Part shown: one piece after another, positions 7,923 through 14,579 of the stretch
Layout: each line of letters starts with the position of its first letter
Numbering within the stretch: the stretch's first letter is position 1
Assembly (NCBI GenBank): GCA_902478885.1
Contig: CABSMS010000029.1
Coordinates: 1 to 20,786 of the forward strand
Origin: an uncultured Collinsella sp.
Lineage (GTDB): Bacteria; Actinomycetota; Coriobacteriia; Coriobacteriales; Coriobacteriaceae
Length of the DNA stretch: 20,786 nt
Direction: 5' to 3'
Program-made: the position numbers and the translations under genes
Notes under the pieces: generated by a model
Database searches by the model: none
Told to the model about the DNA's origin: nothing
Seen by the model: only the letters and a program-made list of their open reading frames with translations

Positions 7923-9680
7923 TTACTCGGCGTCCTCGACCTCATACGAATCCGCCTCGGCGGGCTCATCGTTTGTCTCTGGCGCAGCCCCGCGCGCCTC
8001 GTCAAACGCCGCCTTCATGGTCTTGTTGCCCCACGTGAGCTTGCGAATGGTAAGATCGTCGGCCTTCTTGTTGGCTAGGCGCAGATTGTTCTCGGAGGAC
8101 AGCAACGCCTCCTTGGTTTTCTGCAGATGGCTAATCGTCTTGTCGATCTCATCGATCGCCGTTTGGAACTTGCGGCTCGCGATCTCGTAGTTGCGACCGA
8201 AATCATTCTTGAACTTTTCCATCTTGGCTTCGAAGTTCGTGACGTCGATATTCTGCTGCTTGTACTCCGCTAGCTCCTGCTTATAGCGCAGCGAACCCAT
8301 GGCGGCGTTGCGCAGCAGCGTAATCATGGGAATGAAAAACTGCGGACGGATCACGTACATCTTCTCGTAGCGATAGCTCACGTCGACTATCCCTGCGTTA
8401 TAGAGCTCGCTCTCGGGCTCCAGCAGGGTGCAGAGCACCGCGTACTCACAGCCTTTCTGGCGACGATCGTGATCGAGTTTCTTAAAGAAGTCCTCGTTTT
8501 TATGCTTGGTCGCAGTCTCGTCGTTCTCGTTTTTCATCTCGAACATAATCGAAATGACCTCGTTGCCGCTCGCGTCGCACTCGCGGAAGATAAAGTCGCC
8601 CTTGGTACCCTCGGACGCATCGTTATCTTTCTCGAAGTACGCGTTAGGAAACGCCGTCATGCGCAGACGGTTAAACTCGGTCTCGCAGTGCTGCTCGAGC
8701 GACTCGCCCACCATCTTGGTGGACAGGCGGACCTTCATGTCCTTAAGGCGCTCAATCTCTTCATCCTTGTAGCGAATCAGGTCATCGCTCGCGCGCTTGG
8801 CCTGCGCAAGCTCGAGCTCGTGTGCCGCCTTGGCTTGCTCCTCACGCGAATCGCGCACCGCCAGCTCGCTCGTCAGCTTGGCACGTGCCTCATCGCGCTC
8901 TCGCTCCGCCGCGGCGACCGCCTTCGACAGCTCCATTTTTGCAGAAAGTTCTTGCTCACGAAGCTGTGCACGAAGGCCCTCGGCCTCGCGCTCGGACTTA
9001 GTCTTAGCATTCGAGAACTTCTCACGCACTTCTGTCTGGTAATCGGAAAGCTTACGATTCGCTTCGTTTTGCGCAGCCTCGAGCTTACGCTGCGCCTCGG
9101 CCGCAGCAGTTGCGAGCGCCATTTCTTGAGCCTTATCTGCGGCGGCAAGCTTTGCCTGTAACTCCGCAATCTGAGCATCGCGCACGGCGAGGTCATTTTG
9201 AGTCGCATTGCGTACCGCGGCTTCGGCAAGCTTTGCTTCGTCATCTTTGCGCCCCAACTGCGCACGCAAATTGTCGATCTCGCGCTGAAGCTCGGCGTTC
9301 TCCTTTTGAGCGTCGGCACGGGCTTCAACCGCCGCACGCTGGCTTGCGCTCTCGCGCTCTGCGGCAGCGCCCTCGAGCTTGGCGCGCAGCTCGGCGAGCT
9401 CAGCATCGCGCTTGGCGACTTCTTGCGCCAGTTTCTGATCCGCAGTGTTCTTCTGTTCGACAAGCTGAGCGTCGCGTTGAGACTCCGCCTCCTGCAGGGC
9501 AGACGCCGAACGCGAACGCTCAAGCTCCAGCGCCTGCTCGCCCTCGCGTCGAGCCGCCGCTACGCGCTCATCAAGATCGCGCGAGAACTCGGCATCGCGC
9601 ACTTGCTTGACGATATCCGCATAGCCGGACGCATCGACCTTAAAAACTTCGCCGCAATGCGGGCACTTGATTTCGTTCAT
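7923..9680 (-). CDS. DUF2130 protein: zinc-knuckle-like N-terminus, coiled coil, nuclease-like domain
   Basis: This 585-residue protein begins with MNEIKCPHCGEVFKVD, a half zinc-ribbon. Residues of about 35-320 are an almost continuous Ala/Glu/Lys/Arg/Gln heptad-rich coiled coil. The C-terminal part is the DUF2130 domain: MVGESLEQHCETEFN, then EGTKGDFIFRE with D362, then ISIMFEMKNE with E381 and K383. The D...ExK arrangement resembles a PD-(D/E)xK nuclease core, followed by RRQKGCEYAVLCTLLE. The family function is unknown; DNA binding or cleavage is an inference. The start has AGGAG at good spacing. It is transcribed in the same direction as the phosphoesterase upstream but is separated from it by a terminator and a long palindrome. 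Confidence 0.88.
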   Translation of the reverse strand: MNEIKCPHCGEVFKVDASGYADIVKQVRDAEFSRDLDERVAAARREGEQALELERSRSASALQEAESQRDAQLVEQKNTADQKLAQEVAKRDAELAELRAKLEGAAAERESASQRAAVEARADAQKENAELQREIDNLRAQLGRKDDEAKLAEAAVRNATQNDLAVRDAQIAELQAKLAAADKAQEMALATAAAEAQRKLEAAQNEANRKLSDYQTEVREKFSNAKTKSEREAEGLRAQLREQELSAKMELSKAVAAAERERDEARAKLTSELAVRDSREEQAKAAHELELAQAKRASDDLIRYKDEEIERLKDMKVRLSTKMVGESLEQHCETEFNRLRMTAFPNAYFEKDNDASEGTKGDFIFRECDASGNEVISIMFEMKNENDETATKHKNEDFFKKLDHDRRQKGCEYAVLCTLLEPESELYNAGIVDVSYRYEKMYVIRPQFFIPMITLLRNAAMGSLRYKQELAEYKQQNIDVTNFEAKMEKFKNDFGRNYEIASRKFQTAIDEIDKTISHLQKTKEALLSSENNLRLANKKADDLTIRKLTWGNKTMKAAFDEARGAAPETNDEPAEADSYEVEDAE

Positions 9681-9738
9681 AGCAGCTCCTCGATGGACGC
9701 AAATATCAACCGGCTACACTCTACCGCGCCGCGCGGAC

Positions 9739-9773
9739 AAAAAAGGCGCCGCCGCCATAATGGCAACGGCGCC
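9739..9773 (-). terminator. Terminator after the metallophosphoesterase gene
   Basis: On the minus strand GGCGCCG pairs with CGGCGCC. After a 2-nt internal mismatch GCCAT pairs with ATGGC around a three-base loop, and six T residues follow (A run at 9739-9744 on the plus strand). It should end transcription of the upstream minus-strand genes. Its first six stem bases (9768-9773) are shared with the larger palindrome at 9768-9820. Confidence 0.8.
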
Positions 9774-9820
9774 AGAACCACCACAAAGGTGCCTGTCCCC
9801 TTTGTGGTGGCTCTGGCGCC
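9768..9820. repeat. REP-like palindrome with 22-bp arms
   Basis: Arms 9768-9789 and 9799-9820 are complementary at 21 of 22 positions, around the nine-base loop TGCCTGTCC. The element abuts the stop codon of the metallophosphoesterase exactly. Its core (ACAAAGGTGCCTGTCCCC) looks like a dispersed intergenic repeat rather than a unique terminator, since it has no T tail of its own. Copy number in the genome is unknown from this window. Confidence 0.75.
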
Positions 9821-10366
9821 CTATAACCCAAAGAAGCTAAGAATCTGATCGCGGCTTACGGGCTTGTAATCGTTGGCATCGAGACCGACATCGTAGCGAA
9901 AGATAGGGCGCTCGCGATCGCGGTTGCGTGCGTTGGCGCGGTCACCCCTGCTGTGGATATGCCCATGCAGCATAATGGCGCCACGTGCCTTGCCGTTCCA
10001 GCTGAGCATGGGGTAGTGGCTCATAACCAGACGATGGCCCTTGGCATAGCCGGGAGTAATCTCCAGGTAATCGCGCACGTCTTCCCAAATCTGCGGTACG
10101 TCGGAATCTTCCCAGTCGCCGTCATGGTTACCGCGGATGAGCGTCACGTTCTGGCATTCGATACGCTCGCGCAGGCGCACCGCCTCCGCCAGGGGCAAAC
10201 GATAGGTAAAGTCACCCAGAATATAGAGGCGGTCGTCCGCAGCCACGCACTCATTGATGGCATCGATGACCTTGCGGTTCATCTCCTCGACCGAGTCAAA
10301 CGGCCGGTCCATGTCGTGCAAGATATTCGTATCGCCCAGGTGCAGGTCGGCGGTAAACCACATCAT
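9821..10366 (-). CDS. Calcineurin-like metallophosphoesterase
   Basis: This 181-residue protein carries the full metallophosphoesterase motif set: D-x-H in FTADLHLGD (D7, H9), GD in LYILGDFTY, GNHD in LIRGNHDGD, the catalytic-site H in VMSHYPM, and GHIH in MLHGHIHS. These residues bind two metal ions and hydrolyse phosphoesters. No signal peptide is seen, so it is probably cytoplasmic. The substrate is unknown. Two consecutive ATGs (10366 and 10363) follow a GAGGG sequence and either could start translation. It lies 66 bp after the small charged gene and may share a transcript with it and the HIRAN gene. Confidence 0.9.
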   Translation of the reverse strand: MMWFTADLHLGDTNILHDMDRPFDSVEEMNRKVIDAINECVAADDRLYILGDFTYRLPLAEAVRLRERIECQNVTLIRGNHDGDWEDSDVPQIWEDVRDYLEITPGYAKGHRLVMSHYPMLSWNGKARGAIMLHGHIHSRGDRANARNRDRERPIFRYDVGLDANDYKPVSRDQILSFFGL

Positions 10367-10432
10367 CGTCTATGCCCTCATTTCGCAACGTGTTCAACTC
10401 GTGCTAAGTATACAGACGTAGCGATGCGGCGG

Positions 10433-10612
10433 TTATCCAAAGAGCCCGCCGAACAGTCCGCGGCGGCGCTTGTCTTGCTTTTTCGAAGCGTCACCCTGAG
10501 TTTTCTTGTCCTGCCGCATCTTACGGTCCTGTTCCAGCTCATCGTCATCGAGTAGCACATCCCACTCAAACCGATCGTCTGTCAGATCGAGCAGGTCGTC
10601 GTCATCAAACAT
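10433..10612 (-). CDS. Small charged protein (59 residues), unknown function
   Basis: An ATG at 10612 is preceded by GGGAGG at good spacing and begins 18 bp after the HIRAN stop, so the two genes look cotranscribed. The product is strongly bipolar. Residues 1-30 are Asp/Glu/Leu-rich (MFDDDDLLDLTDDRFEWD then LLDDDELEQD). Residues 31-51 are Lys/Arg/Gln-rich and end in KRRR, and the C-terminus is the glycine-phenylalanine tail GLFGGLFG. No known domain is recognised. The clear ribosome binding site, the tight spacing and the non-random composition support a real gene, although length alone does not. Confidence 0.65.
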   Translation of the reverse strand: MFDDDDLLDLTDDRFEWDVLLDDDELEQDRKMRQDKKTQGDASKKQDKRRRGLFGGLFG

Positions 10613-10630
10613 GACCGCCTCCCTTACCGA

Positions 10631-10957
10631 TTAGCGAGCATCCACCACATAGAGTCCGACGCGCACCTGATGCCACGGGCTGCGCTCGGGAGCAACCTGT
10701 TGCACGCGAGCCTCAAATACGTCCTCATGGCCGTAATACATCATCAAGGACAGCGGGCCGACCTCGTTTCCCGGAACATACCCAAGCTTGGTGTTGCCGT
10801 AATAGATCGCAACCGCCTCGGGGTCATGGGGATTATCGCGCTCGGCACACAGCGTCAGCTTATCGCCGACCTTAAGATCGCCCAGGACCAAAGCGCCGTC
10901 GGCATATTGAAATCCTGCGATGTGAAACGACAGAAGAACACGTGAAGGCTCGTACAT
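10631..10957 (-). CDS. Stand-alone HIRAN domain protein
   Basis: This 108-residue protein is almost entirely a HIRAN domain. It has FHIAGFQYADGALVLGDLKVGDKLTLCAE, then the hallmark RDNPHDPEAVAIYY, then KLGYVPGNEVGPLSLMMYYG and a C-terminal strand VRVGLYVVD. In eukaryotic HLTF and related proteins HIRAN binds single-stranded DNA 3' ends; in bacteria it often occurs alone and its role is unclear. GAGGAG precedes the ATG. It is first in a likely HIRAN, small protein, metallophosphoesterase group, which may suggest nucleic-acid repair or processing, but that is an inference. Confidence 0.87.
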   Translation of the reverse strand: MYEPSRVLLSFHIAGFQYADGALVLGDLKVGDKLTLCAERDNPHDPEAVAIYYGNTKLGYVPGNEVGPLSLMMYYGHEDVFEARVQQVAPERSPWHQVRVGLYVVDAR

Positions 10958-11080
10958 AGCAGCTCCTCTAACAGCAGGATAAATCGGCGCTTAACCGTAC
11001 TGAGAAGCTTACGGGCCCGTGCGGACACAAATTCGCCCCACCCGCGCCTTTTCGACCGTTTGTCGCTACACCATCTGATT

Positions 11081-12460
11081 CTAATGCACAAACATGCGCA
11101 CGAACTTGTGCTTCCAGCTTGCGTAAGGAGCATAGCGGAATGGCACGTCCAACCACGTTGCCTTGTTCACGATGCTCTTCTTGTGGCTAAACGTATCGAA
11201 GCTCTCGTGTCCATGGTACTGCCCCATACCGCTCGCGCCCATGCCGCCAAAGCCCATATGGCTCGTAGCCAAGTGCATGATCGTGTCGTTGACACAGCCG
11301 CCGCCAAAGGGCACGTAACGCACAAAGCGCTGCTGAACTGCGCGATCCTGGCTAAAGATATACAGAGCCAGCGGCGTCGGACGATCTGTAATAAACGTCT
11401 CGGCCTCGTCTAGGCTCTCAAACGTCAGCACCGGCAAAATGGGGCCGAAGATCTCCTCCTGCATCACGGCGTCATCGGGGGTCACGCCGTCCAAAATCGT
11501 CGGCTCGATCTTGAGCGACGACTCGCGCGCCGTGCCTCCAAGCACAACCTTATCGGGGTCGATCAGCCCGCGTACGCGCGCAAAATGCTTGGCGTTGACG
11601 ATATGCCCGTAATCCTCGTTATCGAGCGGATGCTCGCCAAACATACGGCGGGCCTCCTCCTTGATAAGGTCCAGCAGCTCGTCGTGCACGCGCGCATCGA
11701 CCAGCAGGTAGTCGGGCGCTACACAGGTTTGCCCCACGTTGAGCCATTTACCAAAGGCGATACGCCGCGCCGCGACCTTCAGGTTTGCCGTCGCATCCAC
11801 GATGCAGGGACTCTTTCCGCCCAGCTCAAGCGTCACGGGCGTAAGGTTTTTACTTGCACGCTCCATGACGAGCTTGCCGACCGGAACGCTACCGGTAAAG
11901 AAGATCTTGTCCCAGTGCTCATCGAGCAGCGCTTCGTTCTCGGCGCGCCCGCCCTCGACAACCGTCACCAGGCGCGAATCAAATGCCTCTTCACAGATTT
12001 GCTTGAGCACCGCGCTCGATGCCGGAGCATATGCGCTCGGCTTGATGACCACGGTATTGCCCGCGGCAAGGGCGCCGGCGAGTGGCTCGAGCGTCAGCAA
12101 AAACGGGTAGTTCCACGGAGCCATGATGAGTGTGACGCCATAGGGCACGGCCTGCGTCTTGCACACACTCACGGCGTTGGCGAGGTCACACGGACGCAGA
12201 CGCGGGCGACTCCATCGAGCCACATGCGCAATCTGATGTCGAATCTCGGAAAGCGACGTGCCGATCTCGCACATATAGGCCTCGTCATGCGACTTTCCCA
12301 AATCGGTCTTGAGCGCATGGGCGATATCGGCCTCGTGGGCCCGTACCGCATCGCGTAAACTCACGAGCGCACGACGCCGAGCATCGACATCAAACGTGGC
12401 GTGCGTCTTAAAGTAGGTGCGCTGATCGCCGACGATGCGCGCAATTTCCTCGGTGTTCAT
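11081..12460 (-). CDS. NAD(P)-dependent aldehyde dehydrogenase
   Basis: This 459-residue protein oxidises aldehydes to acids. Diagnostic features are GVTLIMAPWNYPFLLTLEPL (N-terminal cofactor region), FFTGSVPVGKLVME, the general-base glutamate in TLELGGKSP (E212), and the catalytic cysteine in NVGQTCVAPDY (C246), 34 residues apart as usual. EEIFGPILPVL and the C-terminal PFGGGCVNDTIMH are also typical. The length of about 460 and the sequence style resemble the class 3/fatty-aldehyde branch (YwdH, AlkH-like) rather than long ALDHs. The gene starts nine bases after the iron alcohol dehydrogenase stop, so both form one operon converting an alcohol through its aldehyde to an acid, or the reverse. 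The real substrate is unknown. Confidence 0.92.
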   Translation of the reverse strand: MNTEEIARIVGDQRTYFKTHATFDVDARRRALVSLRDAVRAHEADIAHALKTDLGKSHDEAYMCEIGTSLSEIRHQIAHVARWSRPRLRPCDLANAVSVCKTQAVPYGVTLIMAPWNYPFLLTLEPLAGALAAGNTVVIKPSAYAPASSAVLKQICEEAFDSRLVTVVEGGRAENEALLDEHWDKIFFTGSVPVGKLVMERASKNLTPVTLELGGKSPCIVDATANLKVAARRIAFGKWLNVGQTCVAPDYLLVDARVHDELLDLIKEEARRMFGEHPLDNEDYGHIVNAKHFARVRGLIDPDKVVLGGTARESSLKIEPTILDGVTPDDAVMQEEIFGPILPVLTFESLDEAETFITDRPTPLALYIFSQDRAVQQRFVRYVPFGGGCVNDTIMHLATSHMGFGGMGASGMGQYHGHESFDTFSHKKSIVNKATWLDVPFRYAPYASWKHKFVRMFVH

Positions 12461-12469
12461 GGCAACCTC

Positions 12470-13690
12470 CTAGTTCTCGTCCTCAAACATACCACCCGCG
12501 ACGACCTCGTACATACGCTCGAGCTCCAAACGGTCCATCAAAAGTGGAACGGGGTATAGCGGATTGGCCTCGGCATCGGCATGGGCCGCCATTTGCGGAA
12601 TATCGGAGCGGCGAATACCCGAGACATATTTGGGGATTCCCAGGGCCTCGTTCATGCGGTCGACCCAATCGATAAAGGCCTCGGCCGCAAGACTGTCCTG
12701 CGCGGTAGCCGGCGCAATGCCCGCCATGCGAGCCAGATCGGCAAGCTTGGGGGCGGCGGCGTCACCATAGGCGCGAAGCATATGCGGCAGGATGATAGCG
12801 TTGGCCAAGCCGTGCGGAATCCCGTAACGCCCACCCAAGCTGTGTGCGATGGCGTGAACGTATCCAACATAGGAGCGGGTAAACGCAACGCCCGCCTTAT
12901 ACGCCGCCGAAAGCATATTGCGACGCGCACGCATGTCGTCGCCATGCTCATAGGCCTCGAGCAAATTGTCGTGGATGAGCTGCACCGCCTGTCGCGCCAT
13001 CTTACGCGTATAGGGCGTGGTGCTTCGCCCGATAAAGGCCTCGACGGCATGCGTCAGGGCGTCCATACCCGTCTGCCCCGTAATGGAGGCGGGCAGACCG
13101 CGCGTAAACTCGGGGTCGTGCACCGCAAAGCGCGGGATAAGCACAAAGTCGTTAATGGGGTACTTGTAGTGCGTCTCGTCATCGGTGATAACCGCCGCGA
13201 GCGTGACCTCGCTTCCCGTGCCTGCCGTAGTGGGAACGGCGATAAGCAGCGGCAGGCGACGATGAATCCGCAGCAGGCCGCGCATCTTGTTGATGGGCTT
13301 GCTTGGCTGCGTGATGCGTGCACCCACGCCCTTGGCGCAGTCCATGGCCGATCCTCCGCCAAAACCGATAATGGCCTGGCAGGCGCTCTCTCGATACAGG
13401 GACGCTGCCTCCTCCACATTCGAGACCGTGGGGTTCGCACGCGTTTCGGCATAGACCGCAACGCCAACCCCCTGAGCCGAAAGCGCACGCTCGAGTGATG
13501 CCGTGAGCCCCAAACGTGCAATACCAGGGTCCGTCACGATAAGGACCTTCTGGATCGAGCGCTTTTGAAGCACCGCGGGCACATCCTCGGCATGCTCCAA
13601 AATGCGCGGCTCGGTATAGGGCAGGATCGGCAATGCAATGCGAAAAACCGTCTGATATGTTCGGCACCAGGCACGACGGGCTAGATGCAT
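12470..13690 (-). CDS. Iron-containing alcohol dehydrogenase
   Basis: This 406-residue group III alcohol dehydrogenase has a nucleotide-binding IIGFGGGSAMDCAKGVG (residues 107-123), PTTAGTGSEVT (153-163), and the four metal ligands D210 and H214 (TGMDALTHAVEAF), H279 and H293 (HAIAHSLGGRYGIPHG). AAGGAG sits eight bases before the ATG at 13690, supporting this start. The N-terminal 25 residues are longer and more basic than in many homologues. It leads the operon with the aldehyde dehydrogenase. Two TetR-like dyads and a possible TACAAT -10 box lie upstream, so expression is probably repressed until an inducer is present. No regulator gene of that type occurs in the window. Confidence 0.92.
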   Translation of the reverse strand: MHLARRAWCRTYQTVFRIALPILPYTEPRILEHAEDVPAVLQKRSIQKVLIVTDPGIARLGLTASLERALSAQGVGVAVYAETRANPTVSNVEEAASLYRESACQAIIGFGGGSAMDCAKGVGARITQPSKPINKMRGLLRIHRRLPLLIAVPTTAGTGSEVTLAAVITDDETHYKYPINDFVLIPRFAVHDPEFTRGLPASITGQTGMDALTHAVEAFIGRSTTPYTRKMARQAVQLIHDNLLEAYEHGDDMRARRNMLSAAYKAGVAFTRSYVGYVHAIAHSLGGRYGIPHGLANAIILPHMLRAYGDAAAPKLADLARMAGIAPATAQDSLAAEAFIDWVDRMNEALGIPKYVSGIRRSDIPQMAAHADAEANPLYPVPLLMDRLELERMYEVVAGGMFEDEN

Positions 13691-13708
13691 AAAGGAAACT
13701 CCTTCATT

Positions 13709-13724
13709 TGTTGATTGGTCAACA
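13709..13724. promoter_or_regulatory. TetR-type operator dyad, proximal
   Basis: TGTTGATTGGTCAACA is a dyad with perfect 6-bp arms (TGTTGA/TCAACA) around TTGG, 18 bp upstream of the alcohol dehydrogenase start. It closely matches the second dyad at 13773-13788 when that one is read on the minus strand (TGTTGATTGATTAACG). The style resembles TetR-family operators. Confidence 0.55.
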
Positions 13725-13772
13725 TTTGCTCGACCGATTGTACTCAGCGGCGGTCAAAGGCGGCCTGCCAAT

Positions 13773-13788
13773 CGTTAATCAATCAACA
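13773..13788. promoter_or_regulatory. TetR-type operator dyad, distal
   Basis: Read on the minus strand this is TGTTGATTGATTAACG, sharing 13 of 16 bases with the proximal dyad. The two centres are 64 bp apart, about six helical turns. A TACAAT box on the minus strand (13737-13742) lies between them. Confidence 0.5.
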
Positions 13789-13834
13789 TCTTCATATCTC
13801 AAAATTGTTTTATTAAAAATCATTCCTAATAGGC

Positions 13835-13862
13835 TTCACATTTGGTTGCATTTATGGATAAT
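13835..13862 (+). promoter_or_regulatory. Candidate promoter for the rubrerythrin gene
   Basis: TTCACA (13835-13840) and GATAAT (13857-13862) each match the sigma-70-type consensus at five of six positions and are 16 bp apart. The region is locally AT-rich, unlike the genes around it. The 5' leader would be about 78 nt. Confidence 0.5.
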
Positions 13863-13946
13863 AGAACCCGTCAAGACGCACGTCCGGAGAGGGCCCTTAC
13901 GGGACCGGACAAGCGCCCCATCGCCATCGATCGAAAGGATCGAATC

Positions 13947-14507
13947 ATGAAGTTTGTTTGCCCCGTTTGCGGTTATGTGGAAGAGTTCGACGGCGACCAG
14001 CTGCCCGAGGACTTCAAGTGCCCCCAGTGCGGCGTTCCCGGTTCTCGTTTCTTGAAGCAGGAGGAGGGTCAGCTCGAGTGGGCTGCCGAGCACGTCGTGG
14101 GCGTCGCCAAGATGGAGGGCGTCTCCGAGGACATCGTTGCCGACCTGCGCGCCAACTTTGAGGGCGAGTGCTCTGAGGTCGGTATGTACCTGGCCATGGC
14201 TCGCGTCGCCCATCGCGAGGGCTATCCCGAGATCGGCCTGTACTGGGAGAAGGCTGCCCACGAGGAGGCCGAGCACGCCGCCAAGTTCGCTGAGCTCCTG
14301 GGCGAGGTCGTGACCGACTCCACCAAGAAGAACCTCGAGATGCGCGTTGAGGCCGAGAACGGCGCCACCGCCGGCAAGACCGATCTTGCCAAGCGTGCCA
14401 AGGCCGCCGGCCTCGATGCCATCCACGACACCGTGCACGAGATGGCTCGCGACGAGGCCCGCCACGGCAAGGCTTTCGCCGGCCTGCTCAAGCGCTACTT
14501 CGGCTAA
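13947..14507 (+). CDS. Reverse rubrerythrin (rubredoxin-ferritin-like peroxidase)
   Basis: This 186-residue protein starts with a rubredoxin FeS4 site (C5, C8, C25 and C28 in CPVCGY and CPQCGVP). A ferritin-like diiron four-helix domain follows, with EGECSEVGMY, EEAEHAAKF and DEARHGKAF supplying the carboxylate and His ligands. Placing rubredoxin first is the arrangement of reverse rubrerythrins, which reduce hydrogen peroxide and oxygen in anaerobes. The ATG at 13947 has GAAAGG nine bases upstream; an earlier in-frame start at 13842 would add an unrelated tail before the rubredoxin. Codons are strongly biased to C/G, consistent with high expression. It is a single-gene unit with its own promoter and a strong terminator. 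Confidence 0.95.
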   Translation: MKFVCPVCGYVEEFDGDQLPEDFKCPQCGVPGSRFLKQEEGQLEWAAEHVVGVAKMEGVSEDIVADLRANFEGECSEVGMYLAMARVAHREGYPEIGLYWEKAAHEEAEHAAKFAELLGEVVTDSTKKNLEMRVEAENGATAGKTDLAKRAKAAGLDAIHDTVHEMARDEARHGKAFAGLLKRYFG

Positions 14508-14540
14508 GCCAATCGCCTGAGAGACATTCTCTAGCACGAT

Positions 14541-14572
14541 AAGGCCCGAACCGTATTGGTTCGGGCCTTTTT
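14541..14572 (+). terminator. Rho-independent terminator after rubrerythrin
   Basis: AAGGCCCGAACC (14541-14552) pairs perfectly over 12 bp with GGTTCGGGCCTT (14558-14569), with a five-base loop GTATT and a T run. It separates rubrerythrin from the convergent pdxR gene and may act on both strands. Confidence 0.93.
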
Positions 14573-14579
14573 CGTTGGC

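Noticed and set aside
10378..10569. 63-residue minus-strand open frame
   Set aside because: It overlaps the better-supported 59-residue gene (10433-10612) in another frame and lacks a good ribosome site.
11585..12358. 257-residue plus-strand open frame
   Set aside because: It is antisense to the aldehyde dehydrogenase, whose motifs are unambiguous.
12581..13498. 305-residue plus-strand open frame
   Set aside because: It is antisense to the iron alcohol dehydrogenase, with no family features.
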